Of a stretch of 21,223 bases of DNA, positions 7,069 through 14,607 are shown piece by piece. The notes under the pieces are model-generated. The model searched no databases. It was not told where the DNA came from and worked only from the letters and a program-made list of their open reading frames with translations. Numbering within the stretch: the stretch's first letter is position 1; each line of letters begins with the position of its first letter. The position numbers and the translations under genes are program-made. Source of the DNA: a virus; the IMG/VR virus record IMGVR_UViG_3300020418_000241, positions 1-21,223 of that record. The stretch is one strand, 5' to 3'.

Positions 7069-8348
7069 CCTAAGTTATCCCTGTACAGAGTTACTCTAGT
7101 AGACATCATGTCTCTCTCAGATAAGAATTGTCTGTATATCTTGCCTACTATGTATTTACCACTAATGACAGGTTCTAATTTTCCAGATCTTGCGTTGTAC
7201 TTATTGACTTGAACAACCTCTCCAACTTTAAGATCTTGCATTCCTTCATACTCAAAGGTAGCAGACTGGTTAAAAAATAATTGATTCCTTATCATAGACT
7301 GTGACAGTTGTTTTGTCAAGTCTTGTGTATACGTACCCTCTGTGTACATAGCAGTGTCTAAAACCTTAGACATAATTCTAGTAGGTCTACCACCTTTCTC
7401 TATACTACCAAATCTTTCATAGAAGCTTGGCAATTCTCTTGCGTTTAACTTTTTCATTGTTGGATAGAAGTCCTTAATAAAGAAGGGTACCTCTTCATAC
7501 TTGAAGTCTTTCATATCTAAGGTAAAGGTTGTACTAGCGTAACTACCTAGATTGATACCACGAAACAAATCACTGGTCTCACTGACACTGAATCCAAAGA
7601 TGTGTATATCCTTTTGATCTTGATCGTCCTCATCATCTTCTTCTGGAGCAAAGTTGACATTTATATTTCTTGACGCTGCTTGCTGAGTTAAAGCATCCAT
7701 AGATTTGAAGAAGTAACCATCAACATTTTCATAGAACAGATATCCTGCACTCTTTTTACCACTACCACCTTCCTCTATTGATCTCCAAGCTAACCAACTA
7801 ATAATTGTATAAGGATCCCAGTATGGACTCACAAATGACAATTTAGTTGTGGATTTATCTGCTACAAGTGGTTTGGTAGATGCTAGATCTCTTGTTAACA
7901 ATTCATCTACCATCTCATTTGTATACTGTCCTCCACCTTTACCAAATCTCCTTGATATCTTTGTAGCACTATTTCTTACAGCATCTATACTGATACAGTA
8001 TAACATCGCTGAGGATTGTTTTCCATCCTTTATAAGACGATCTTTAACATCATATATGATTAATGATTGTCTTATCACATTGCCTTCCATACCTTTACTA
8101 AGAGAATCATCTGTCCATATCAGTTCGACTGGATCCATACCTACCAGAGAATCCAATACTCCACTTCCACTATCATTAACCTTTAACATGATAAGGAGGT
8201 TTGACTTGGTGATGTCCTCAATATAATGTAACTCCATCAAGTGGCTAGACGTTAGAGAAACAACAGTGAATCCCTCCTCACCAGTTTCTTCACTCTTGGT
8301 AGAGATACCTATATCAAATTGAATTAATCGGAAATTACTTTGTCTCAT
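7065..8348 (-). CDS. gp27-like baseplate hub protein
   Basis: A 427-aa protein that looks like the hub scaffold of contractile tails. It has an N-terminal beta domain (about 1-115), then F-V-S-P-Y-W-D-P-Y-T-I-I-S-W-L-A (about 172-187) and S-A-G-Y-L-F-Y-E-N-V-D-G-Y-F-F-K-S (about 199-215), a layout seen in gp27/gpD-type proteins where a loading segment is followed by the second tube-like domain. Its place directly in front of gp5, with ATGA coupling, fits gp27, which carries gp5 in T4. Sequence identity to T4 gp27 itself is not obvious to me; the assignment is by layout and neighbour. Confidence 0.6.
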   Translation of the reverse strand: MRQSNFRLIQFDIGISTKSEETGEEGFTVVSLTSSHLMELHYIEDITKSNLLIMLKVNDSGSGVLDSLVGMDPVELIWTDDSLSKGMEGNVIRQSLIIYDVKDRLIKDGKQSSAMLYCISIDAVRNSATKISRRFGKGGGQYTNEMVDELLTRDLASTKPLVADKSTTKLSFVSPYWDPYTIISWLAWRSIEEGGSGKKSAGYLFYENVDGYFFKSMDALTQQAASRNINVNFAPEEDDEDDQDQKDIHIFGFSVSETSDLFRGINLGSYASTTFTLDMKDFKYEEVPFFIKDFYPTMKKLNARELPSFYERFGSIEKGGRPTRIMSKVLDTAMYTEGTYTQDLTKQLSQSMIRNQLFFNQSATFEYEGMQDLKVGEVVQVNKYNARSGKLEPVISGKYIVGKIYRQFLSERDMMSTRVTLYRDNLG

Positions 8349-9892
8349 ACTACATCATGGGCGGTTTGACCACCATCTACTGTTGCTATGTTGGCGAGAA
8401 GATACTTACTGACTTCTAGTTCAGAAGGTGCTACAGCCGACTTCATGTCCATAGTTATACCATTACCCATGGCCATTTTTGATGTCAGTGCCCTTACCTT
8501 AGATGATAAATCTTCTTCTTGGTTCTGAAGCATAGTATCAGGTACTATGAGAGTATTCAGTTCTGCCATTGATGTTTCATTTAACTCAATAACTTGATTA
8601 GTCAAACTATTGATGTCTTGATCATTTGTCTGAGCACCAATATCAGCCTTAAATACTCCACCTAAAATTTGGTTTAGTATACTAGCACCCTTATTGATTA
8701 TTTTACCAGCTGTTGTACTCTTGAATATGCTCTTAGCAGACTCAGCTATATTTGTGATAGCAGTCTTAGTCTGATCATAATGAGTATTTGCTGAAGCATA
8801 TATCTTATCTGGCGGTGAACCATCTAGAGAAGGTCCTCCAGTTCCATTTAGCATCTCAATCAATCTATCATTCTGCAGTCTACGGTTTTGTAATCCCGTA
8901 ACAGCAGCACCCATAGGAGTGTCTTCAGATACTTGATGATCCTTGTTCTTAGCAAGTCCCATTAAGTTTGTGATAGTGGAGAAGAATCCACCACCAGCTA
9001 TCATTTGTTCTTTCTTACTCTCAATGTTCTTAGTAGACTCACTTGACTCACTACCCATATCAGGTTTCGGTAAGTCGAATGCGTCAGTAATATTGCTTAT
9101 CTGTGCCTTTGCTGCATCGAACTCTGGTGAATTAGGCATTGATAGAGCACTTAATAGTCCACCTAGACCAGCTGCCACTGCCTTCAATGGTAATCCCATA
9201 GCAGCTGCTAGAGCAGTCTTATACTTATCAAGTCCAAGATCTCCCGCAAATTCAGAAGCAACGTTAGAATCACCATCAAGTCCTAAATCCTCAAGTGGCG
9301 TGACACCACCTGATTTTTTCTGCTTTTGAGGTTGCAGAGAGTTGAACATAGGACTAGCAGTAGCACCTGGAACATATCCACCTTTTGCTAGTTTAGTATC
9401 AGGTGTCTGAGAAGTACTAGGAGATAGATCCTTACCAGTATTGCTAGGAGGTTGTATTTTAGTTTCACCATCCTTACCTGGCGGACCAGGTTGACCATCA
9501 ACTCCATCTGTACCATCTTCTCCGTCTTGACCCTCTACAATTTCCTCTGGTTCTTCATCTTCAACCATACCATCATCAAAATCAATCGGTGCATCGAGAT
9601 CCATTATTGGCAATGATGCAGGATTGATGAAGTTAGCAAACTTCCTCATCGTGGTCTGAGCTTTGAGTATCTCATAACCATTAGCTAAATCTTGTTTTAT
9701 TCCACCTTTTCTAGAATCATCTCTATTATCTGCCTCCACCATTGACTGTATATTCTCTGCCAATAGGAAGTCCTTATACTTGTCCTCCTTCATCATAGTG
9801 TGAAGCATCGCGTTGCGATCTTCAAAGAGATTGGTCAGATCACTCAGTATTACATGTACATCTTCTAAAGTGGGAAACTCTTTACTATCCAT
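8345..9892 (-). CDS. Virion structural protein with collagen-like repeats
   Basis: A 515-aa protein without a recognisable family over most of its length. Residues 1-95 are helical; 108-120 are acidic; 121-144 are eight uninterrupted G-X-Y triplets including G-Q-P-G-P-P-G-K-D; then comes a Ser/Pro/Thr-rich linker, an Ala/Gly-rich helical segment (about 205-260) and helical C-terminal parts. The G-X-Y block implies trimerisation by a short collagen triple helix, as in other phage fibre and tail proteins. It shares one base with the upstream M23 gene (TAATG) and overlaps the gp27-like gene by 4 nt, so it belongs to the hub operon and is likely a tail-tip or tube-lumen component. Confidence 0.55.
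   Translation of the reverse strand: MDSKEFPTLEDVHVILSDLTNLFEDRNAMLHTMMKEDKYKDFLLAENIQSMVEADNRDDSRKGGIKQDLANGYEILKAQTTMRKFANFINPASLPIMDLDAPIDFDDGMVEDEEPEEIVEGQDGEDGTDGVDGQPGPPGKDGETKIQPPSNTGKDLSPSTSQTPDTKLAKGGYVPGATASPMFNSLQPQKQKKSGGVTPLEDLGLDGDSNVASEFAGDLGLDKYKTALAAAMGLPLKAVAAGLGGLLSALSMPNSPEFDAAKAQISNITDAFDLPKPDMGSESSESTKNIESKKEQMIAGGGFFSTITNLMGLAKNKDHQVSEDTPMGAAVTGLQNRRLQNDRLIEMLNGTGGPSLDGSPPDKIYASANTHYDQTKTAITNIAESAKSIFKSTTAGKIINKGASILNQILGGVFKADIGAQTNDQDINSLTNQVIELNETSMAELNTLIVPDTMLQNQEEDLSSKVRALTSKMAMGNGITMDMKSAVAPSELEVSKYLLANIATVDGGQTAHDVV
9461..9532 (-). repeat. Collagen-like G-X-Y coding repeat (8 triplets)
   Basis: Codons 121-144 of the 515-aa gene encode GQD GED GTD GVD GQP GPP GKD GET without interruption. 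Such short runs fold as a triple helix when the protein is trimeric. Confidence 0.8.
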
Positions 9893-12132
9893 TATAACGC
9901 ACCGTATTTACCTGAGAATGGACTAACACCCAATACCAACTTTCTCTCTACCTTCTTAGTCACAACTCGATTAACAGGGAAAGGAATAGGATTGTAATAT
10001 GGGAATGGCATGAACACTACTTGTGGTTTAAGAGCAGCAGAAACTGTTGAGTTTTCATTAGGTATCAGTCCTGATGCCTTGGAAGGAGAGAAAGAAGCAC
10101 CTCCCATTGCTCCGTTACTACTTGGCCACTTAACTGTATTAGTTAATGGATAACCGTAACTGGGACCTCCTGTACCCTCCTCTGATGGAGGTTCAAAGTT
10201 ACCTAACTTTATTAGAGGTGCGAATGGAAGTGGATCTCCTGCTCCACCATATCTAGTTGAGTCTTTCTTATCATCGTATTCAAAGTGCAAATGAGGACCT
10301 GTAGAATTACCTGCACCAGGATCTCCCTTAGCACCACCAGTCTTTGCGATGACCTCTCCTGCTAAAAATTCCCCAGATTTTTTTACGAAGGAACTTAAGT
10401 GGGCAATACGCATTTGTATTCCAGTATGAGGTAGCCATACATCCATCATGTTACCATAACCACCATATCTTCCTGCTGCCAATATCTCACCACCTTCAGC
10501 AAAACCTACGGGTGTACCTGTGGGAGTAGCAACATCCACACCACCATGAGGTCTTGTTCTATTCTCTGTTGAACCATAGTAATCAGTGATGTTAAAATTA
10601 GATACCATTGTTTTATCACCCTGTATGGTTGTGGTAGCAGTATCAGCAGTGTTAACAGTAGAGCTAGCAATTTGCGTAAGCATGTCTGGTTGAGCCATCA
10701 CTGGTCTCTTCAATATATTCATAATCAGTCCAGCTATAGGATTAGCAGCTGTAAATGCTCTCCTTGCTGTGCCAATCAGTTTATTTGTAATCTTTTTACC
10801 ATTGAAAATTTTTGGAATCTCACCGCCAGGAAATAGTCCACCTAACTTATTTGCTTCTGATAATACTTTTTGTGTGTCTGAACTAGGAGTTGGTAACGTA
10901 GTAAGGAATCCTTTAGTGATGCCAAGCATCATAGCACCTACTTCCTTGAATAGACTAGACATTACCTTACCCATCTTAGAGTGAGGTATAACCAGTTCTC
11001 CTTCACCACCTTCACCGATTAACGCTTTAGTAGGACGTGTGACCTCTCCACCTTCTGATAAGAAGGGGATAGCTCCCTTCTGACTGTCACCGTCATATTT
11101 TCCAGTCTCTTCATTATATGCTGCGTATGGATCTTGTCCACTAAGCACTTGAACAAGTTCAAATATTGTTAATCCCCATCCTGCGATCTGTGATACAACC
11201 TGAGCAATACCTGGTATAGCAGCACCAACACCAGTAACAGCTGCGGGGGAGGATGCTAGAGTTGTTGCGTCAGCACCTAAATCTAAAGCAGCAAGACTTG
11301 TACCGAGCCATCCTTTCCAACCGCCCATCTTTTGATAGCGAACCATGTCATTGGCTGATAGTGCCATACTTGCTACAGGAACAGCACGTCCAGTACCTTT
11401 TGCTAAGACCTTAGAAAGTCTCTTCATCATTGGAGAATTTCTTAGACCCTTAACTAAATTCTTAGCAGCATCAACCATTTGTGGTGCTTTCTTCCACAAG
11501 TCTTTTATCCTTTTCAGCCCACCTTCCATCATGGCACCACTGACATTCTTTACGTATGTCTTAGCACCAGTTACTTTTTTACCTATGAAATTTTTAGCAC
11601 CAGTTAACTTCTTACCTGCATAGTTGATACCCTGCTGCCCTTTTCTTACTACCCACTTTCCACCTTGTTTTATTTTATTTCCAACTGCTAGACCCTTTGC
11701 TTTTATCTTGTTTCCAATCTTTGCTATATTTCTAGGATTAAGAAACTTAAGGGGACCTCTATATGCTGCCTTCTTTCCTAGACCAGGTGCACCACCAAGT
11801 CTTAATGCCTTATATCTTACACCACGAGCAAATCTACCTAACTTACTACCCTTACCAAGACTTTTAAGTCTAAGTTTTCTTTTAGGTTTAAATCTAATCC
11901 TACCTTTCGCTTTACGACTAAAGTCACCGTCTGCGTCTCTATCTTTCTTTCTTCCACCAACTACAACTCTTTGCTGCATCAAGTTCGTCATTATGAAGAA
12001 CTTCCTTCTATTCCTGAGATAGTCGATGTACTCCATCTCAGTGTCGAGCATATTCTTGGCTGTACGAGTCATCTTACCTGATACAGGTAAGAGTTTAACT
12101 CCTAGCATATTAGAGATAGCACGACGATTCAT
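9892..12132 (-). CDS. Tail protein with M23 metallopeptidase domain; tape-measure candidate
   Basis: A 746-aa multidomain protein. Residues about 60-245 are strongly basic, with repeated K-x-T-G-A-K blocks. About 265-335 is hydrophobic and Ala/Gly-rich. Residues 361-387 match a motif typical of tape-measure proteins (G-G-E-V-x-x-P-T-x-A-L-I-G-E-G-G then E-L-V-I-P). The C-terminal domain (about 510-645) is an M23/lysostaphin-type zinc endopeptidase with H529-G-G-V-D533 and G-P-H614-L-H616-F. It would cut peptide cross-links in the host cell wall during DNA entry. The ATG at 12132 overlaps the stop of the gp51-like frame (ATGA). The position just after the gp26/frameshift pair is where tape-measure genes usually sit. 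Confidence 0.75.
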   Translation of the reverse strand: MNRRAISNMLGVKLLPVSGKMTRTAKNMLDTEMEYIDYLRNRRKFFIMTNLMQQRVVVGGRKKDRDADGDFSRKAKGRIRFKPKRKLRLKSLGKGSKLGRFARGVRYKALRLGGAPGLGKKAAYRGPLKFLNPRNIAKIGNKIKAKGLAVGNKIKQGGKWVVRKGQQGINYAGKKLTGAKNFIGKKVTGAKTYVKNVSGAMMEGGLKRIKDLWKKAPQMVDAAKNLVKGLRNSPMMKRLSKVLAKGTGRAVPVASMALSANDMVRYQKMGGWKGWLGTSLAALDLGADATTLASSPAAVTGVGAAIPGIAQVVSQIAGWGLTIFELVQVLSGQDPYAAYNEETGKYDGDSQKGAIPFLSEGGEVTRPTKALIGEGGEGELVIPHSKMGKVMSSLFKEVGAMMLGITKGFLTTLPTPSSDTQKVLSEANKLGGLFPGGEIPKIFNGKKITNKLIGTARRAFTAANPIAGLIMNILKRPVMAQPDMLTQIASSTVNTADTATTTIQGDKTMVSNFNITDYYGSTENRTRPHGGVDVATPTGTPVGFAEGGEILAAGRYGGYGNMMDVWLPHTGIQMRIAHLSSFVKKSGEFLAGEVIAKTGGAKGDPGAGNSTGPHLHFEYDDKKDSTRYGGAGDPLPFAPLIKLGNFEPPSEEGTGGPSYGYPLTNTVKWPSSNGAMGGASFSPSKASGLIPNENSTVSAALKPQVVFMPFPYYNPIPFPVNRVVTKKVERKLVLGVSPFSGKYGAL

Positions 12133-12335
12133 CTTCTCTTACGTGATTGACGTTCCTTTTCTATACGTTCCCTCTCATCGTTTAACCACTTGGAAAGCAT
12201 GTTGACGTAAATGTCACGCTCCCATGGGATCATATTCTCTATGTCACTCAAGGTATATTTATGGTGTTGAACCAAGGCAAAATTCGTCTGATAGAACCTT
12301 GCTAACCCTTCTTGGAATAGGGCTATCCGAAAAAA
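12129..12335 (-). CDS. gp51-like extension of gp26, reached by -1 frameshift
   Basis: An open frame in the -1 phase relative to gp26 runs from the slippery site to a TGA at 12129 and adds 66 residues after Phe-Phe. It contains R-F-Y-Q-T-N-F-A-L-V-Q-H-H-K-Y, then S-D-I-E-N-M-I-P-W-E-R-D-I-Y-V-N-M-L and a charged helix. The I-P-W-E-R-x-I-Y-x-x-M-L pattern is typical of C-terminal extensions of tail-assembly chaperones and of gp51-like hub assembly factors. The frame has no ATG, GTG or TTG between the preceding TAG and the conserved part, so it is best expressed as a gp26 fusion of about 297 aa. Its stop overlaps the next ATG (ATGA), which shows the frame is used. The gp51 name is by role and position, not by proven homology. 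Confidence 0.7.
   Translation of the reverse strand, partial: FFRIALFQEGLARFYQTNFALVQHHKYTLSDIENMIPWERDIYVNMLSKWLNDERERIEKERQSRKRR
12256..12263 (-). promoter_or_regulatory. Possible late promoter (CATAAATA)
   Basis: CATAAATA on the minus strand matches the T4 late consensus except for the first base. It is inside the gp51-like frame, about 120 nt upstream of the M23 gene, and could add late transcription of the hub genes. A chance match in AT-rich coding DNA is quite possible. Confidence 0.25.
12303..12325 (-). other. Stem-loop downstream of the frameshift site
   Basis: The minus strand reads TAGCCC (12320-12325) and GGGTTA (12303-12308), which pair over six base pairs (one G-U) around an 11-nt loop. 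The stem begins 3 nt after the slippery heptamer and contains the gp26 stop codon. It is modest in strength but placed where frameshift stimulators occur. Confidence 0.4.
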
Positions 12336-13021
12336 TTGACTAATCCTTCGATGACACTAGAAGTTTTGACACCTGTGTTAGGATTAGTAACTGTAAGCTC
12401 ATGGCGAAGAGTAGGCATAGTATCAAAGAACTTTTGGATACTTTCAAACTGATCAGTAGTAAGTTGCTCAAGCCAGTCTTGAGCCTCTTTAGGTGTGAAC
12501 GATCCACAATCTTCTTCTCCTTGGTAAACTCTGTCGATGCATGTAGATACCAATTCATATGGATCTACCTCTTCCTCAGTGAAATTAATCTTTGTAAAGT
12601 ATTCTAGGTTAGGATACTTCATCACCACTGTCACACTCTCGTTGACTTTGATTGTATTGGTATGTCCTTCTGGGAAGTTAACCTTAATCTGATCAACGGG
12701 AATAGTCACGGGGACTTTCGTCTTTGGATCATCTTCACATGGTACTTCTATTTCAATGGTTTCTTGAATAGACCTACCACGTAGTTGTAAAAAGATATAC
12801 TCAACGTCAAAGATAGACAAGTCATCCATCTTAAATCTAGTATTGATACAACTCTTAAATATAGTCTTTATTGCTTCTAGTATCTGTGAGGTATTGTTTT
12901 CCTCTAATGCTAGGATTAGAACCTTCTGTTCTTTAACTAAAAAAGGGCGATATTTTAGTTTCTTTTTGGTTGATGGTACTACCAACTCATACGTTGGCGT
13001 AACAAGTTCAGGTAATGGCAT
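12323..13021 (-). CDS. 26: gp26-like baseplate hub assembly protein
   Basis: A 232-aa protein of the T4 gp26 family (baseplate hub assembly; Pfam T4_baseplate). The diagnostic N-terminus is P-T-Y-E-L-V-V-P-S-T-K-K-K-L-K-Y-R-P-F-L-V-K-E-Q-K (9-33), followed by a helix with A-L-E-E-N-N and the strand Y-I-F-L-Q-L-R-G-R-S. The protein ends F-F-G-stop, exactly at a T-TTT-TTC heptamer. It lies 27 nt after the gp54 stop in an AT-rich spacer (TATATAATATATA) without a clear Shine-Dalgarno sequence. In T4 gp26 helps assemble the hub; here it probably acts as a tail-assembly chaperone with its frameshifted form. Confidence 0.85.
   Translation of the reverse strand: MPLPELVTPTYELVVPSTKKKLKYRPFLVKEQKVLILALEENNTSQILEAIKTIFKSCINTRFKMDDLSIFDVEYIFLQLRGRSIQETIEIEVPCEDDPKTKVPVTIPVDQIKVNFPEGHTNTIKVNESVTVVMKYPNLEYFTKINFTEEEVDPYELVSTCIDRVYQGEEDCGSFTPKEAQDWLEQLTTDQFESIQKFFDTMPTLRHELTVTNPNTGVKTSSVIEGLVNFFG
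12329..12335 (-). other. -1 programmed frameshift slippery site (TTTTTTC)
   Basis: The minus-strand heptamer T-TTT-TTC is in the X-XXY-YYZ phase relative to gp26 (AAT TTT TTC GGA TAG). Slipping by -1 gives TTT TTT CGG ATA and avoids the stop 3 nt downstream, entering the 66-codon gp51-like frame. Confidence 0.65.
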
Positions 13022-13048
13022 AATAAGTTAGTCAGTATATATTATATA

Positions 13049-13744
13049 TCAAGCTTCTACAGAGATATTTTTTGAGCCAGCATCTAGTAATTCAGAGTAC
13101 TCATAGTACATACCTACGCTTAGTTTAACAACTCCTGATCCACCAGAACTATATGGTATAGATGAAACCATATATGGATAAGAGTTAATCAGTTTTACTG
13201 TCCACACATGGTACTGCTCACTTGGTGTATTGGTAACGTTCAGTGCCCCTGCTGCTTGTGGATCATACTTTTCAAACTTCTTGATTATAGTATCACATAC
13301 GTATGACTTATAGTAGTGCTGTACATATGCTCTGTCATATACTCTACCTTGAGAAACAAAGTCTATGTTAGCAGGATTACCTGTTATAAAATCTTGCCAT
13401 CCTCTGAAAAATTTATATGCTTCTGACTGAACATCAAGTATAAACGACATATCCATCTCATTGAACACCTTTGCCATAGCTGGTTTCATGTTGATACCTT
13501 TATGTATTCCCTTGACATCCTGAGACACCATTGATACACCTGGTATCTGGATCTCGTTTGCCATATCAACCATCAACTTATTAAAGGAGTTGTTTTTAAC
13601 TCCATATGATTCCAACCACTTAGCTAATTCGCCATTGACTCCCGCAGGATCAATACCGAACTGCAGATCATATTGGTTAGTAGAGGACGGACCTCCACTG
13701 ACCTTTAGATCAGTTAAAAATTTTGTAACGCTCTTCAGTGCCAT
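13049..13744 (-). CDS. 54: gp54-like tail tube initiator / baseplate-tube junction protein
   Basis: A 231-aa protein starting M-A-L-K-S-V-T-K-F-L. It matches the gp54/tube-like proteins of cyanophages: the N-terminal N-Q-Y-D-L-Q-F block, P-G-V-S-M-V-S near residue 70 and S-F-I-L-D-V-Q-S-E-A-Y-K-F-F-R-G-W-Q, a sheet-helix arrangement shared with gp19-type tube proteins. gp54 joins gp48 in starting the tail tube. A longer frame opens at 13807, but the extra 21 codons would cover the gp4 start and the intergenic late promoters, so the ATG at 13744 is preferred. It is divergent from gp4 and is the first gene of the leftward tail block. Confidence 0.75.
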   Translation of the reverse strand: MALKSVTKFLTDLKVSGGPSSTNQYDLQFGIDPAGVNGELAKWLESYGVKNNSFNKLMVDMANEIQIPGVSMVSQDVKGIHKGINMKPAMAKVFNEMDMSFILDVQSEAYKFFRGWQDFITGNPANIDFVSQGRVYDRAYVQHYYKSYVCDTIIKKFEKYDPQAAGALNVTNTPSEQYHVWTVKLINSYPYMVSSIPYSSGGSGVVKLSVGMYYEYSELLDAGSKNISVEA

Positions 13745-13749
13745 AAATA
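13742..13749 (+). promoter_or_regulatory. Late promoter for gp4 (CATAAATA)
   Basis: CATAAATA on the plus strand is a T4-type late -10 element with start expected near 13755, giving a 21-nt leader with a GGGGTGG ribosome binding site (13758-13764) before the gp4 ATG at 13776. Its first three bases are the complement of the gp54 start codon. Confidence 0.55.
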
Positions 13750-13770
13750 CACTACATGGGGTGGTATTTT

Positions 13771-13778
13771 TATTTATG
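13771..13778 (-). promoter_or_regulatory. Late promoter for gp54 (CATAAATA)
   Basis: CATAAATA on the minus strand, mirror image of the plus-strand element, with transcription expected to start near 13765 and the gp54 ATG at 13744. Its first three bases are the complement of the gp4 start codon. Together the two elements serve the divergent tail and head/baseplate operons. Confidence 0.55.
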
Positions 13779-14249
13779 TCTCTAAAACAAGGAAAGTTCA
13801 AACCCAAGAACTATAAGAAATATAAAGGGGATCCAACTAACGTATTTTACAGGTCTGGTTGGGAACTTAAGTTCATGAACTGGTGTGATAGTGACAGATC
13901 AGTGCTTAGTTGGTCATCGGAAGAGATAATAATTCCATACAAATGTCCTACCGATAACAGAGTACACAGGTATTTCCCAGACTTCTGGGTTAAGATACAG
14001 GAGTCAACAGGAGTTAAACAGTATCTTGTAGAGGTCAAACCTCTAAAACAGACACAAGTACCCAAACCTCAGAAACGTCAAACCCAAAGGTATCTAACGG
14101 AGGTTATGACCTATGCTAAAAACGATGCAAAGTGGAGGGCAGCTCAGGAATTCTGCGACGACAGAGGATGGAAGTTCAGACTCATCACAGAACGAGAACT
14201 CAGAATTAACTACACTGCTCCTAAACCTAAAAGGAAGCAAGGTAAGTAG
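13776..14249 (+). CDS. 4: gp4-like head completion protein
   Basis: A 157-aa protein matching T4 gp4 (gp50/65) in length and content: Y-R-S-G-W-E30-L-K-F-M-N-W-C-D, a strand W-S-S-E-E-I-I-I-P-Y, F-P-D69-F-W-V and Y-L-V-E86-V-K88-P. The E...D...E-x-K pattern is that of a TnsA/PD-(D/E)XK-like nuclease fold; in T4 the protein acts on the packaged head before tail joining. The upstream-extended frame from 13590 runs antisense through gp54 and is rejected. The ATG at 13776 has a GGGGTGG site at a suitable distance. It ends in a basic tail (P-K-P-K-R-K-Q-G-K). Confidence 0.85.
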   Translation: MSLKQGKFKPKNYKKYKGDPTNVFYRSGWELKFMNWCDSDRSVLSWSSEEIIIPYKCPTDNRVHRYFPDFWVKIQESTGVKQYLVEVKPLKQTQVPKPQKRQTQRYLTEVMTYAKNDAKWRAAQEFCDDRGWKFRLITERELRINYTAPKPKRKQGK

Positions 14250-14607
14250 AGGTCAACTGAGAGAAAAAATATTTGAAGCACTCTACGACAATGCCACAGA
14301 ACAACCAGAGGTAGGTAAGTGGTATTTCTTTGAATATGACCCGAAATGGAAAGATATATTAAAGGTATGGGATGAGTACCCATTAATAAAACTCATGGAA
14401 ATTAAAAGCGATAGACTACTTGGTGCGAATATACATTACCTTAAACCAAGAGCTAGGTTAGGGTCACTAAATAGTCAGGAAGCCCCTATGTCTACGCTTC
14501 ACTACTATATACCTAAGAACGCTGACAACCTTTTCTTTGAGGTCGGTGAAGAAGATGTCGCAGCAATGAGTCAATTACCGCTAGAAAAATTTCATAGACA
14601 GAGATGA
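14113..14607 (+). CDS. Conserved myovirus protein of unclear start (possibly DNA end protector-like)
   Basis: The conserved part begins near 14235 (S-R-G-Q-L-R-E-K-I-F-E-A-L-Y) and includes G-K-W-Y-F-F-E-Y-D-P-K-W-K (about 68-80 of the longest frame), W-D-E-Y-P-L-I-K and G-A-N-I-H-Y-L-K-P-R-A-R. This G-K-x-Y-x-F-x-Y-D-P-K ... P-L ... N-x-H-Y-L pattern occurs in many T4-like phages and I recall it annotated as a DNA end protector (gp2), but I am not sure. The only ATGs in frame lie inside gp4 (14113 and 14125, overlap about 130 nt), and that extension looks like out-of-frame gp4. The real start may be a rare codon near 14230, after the AAAAGGAAG site. It ends in an ATGA overlap with gp48. Confidence 0.6.
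   Translation: MLKTMQSGGQLRNSATTEDGSSDSSQNENSELTTLLLNLKGSKVSRGQLREKIFEALYDNATEQPEVGKWYFFEYDPKWKDILKVWDEYPLIKLMEIKSDRLLGANIHYLKPRARLGSLNSQEAPMSTLHYYIPKNADNLFFEVGEEDVAAMSQLPLEKFHRQR

Noticed and set aside
11624-12022. 132-aa plus-strand frame rich in Pro, Phe and Leu
   Set aside because: It is the antisense of the Lys/Arg-rich region of the M23 protein, which makes a long open frame by base composition.
13022-13048. AT-rich palindrome-like spacer with TATAAT between gp54 and gp26
   Set aside because: It contains a -10-like hexamer, but no -35 at 16-18 nt upstream and no late-promoter match.
13590-13775. Upstream extension of the gp4 frame by 62 codons
   Set aside because: It is antisense to gp54; gp4 homologues start near M-S-L-K-Q, and a good ribosome binding site precedes 13776.
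13745-13807. Upstream extension of the gp54 frame by 21 codons
   Set aside because: It would run through the late promoter region and the gp4 start, and lacks similarity to tube proteins; the ATG at 13744 gives the usual M-A-L-K start.
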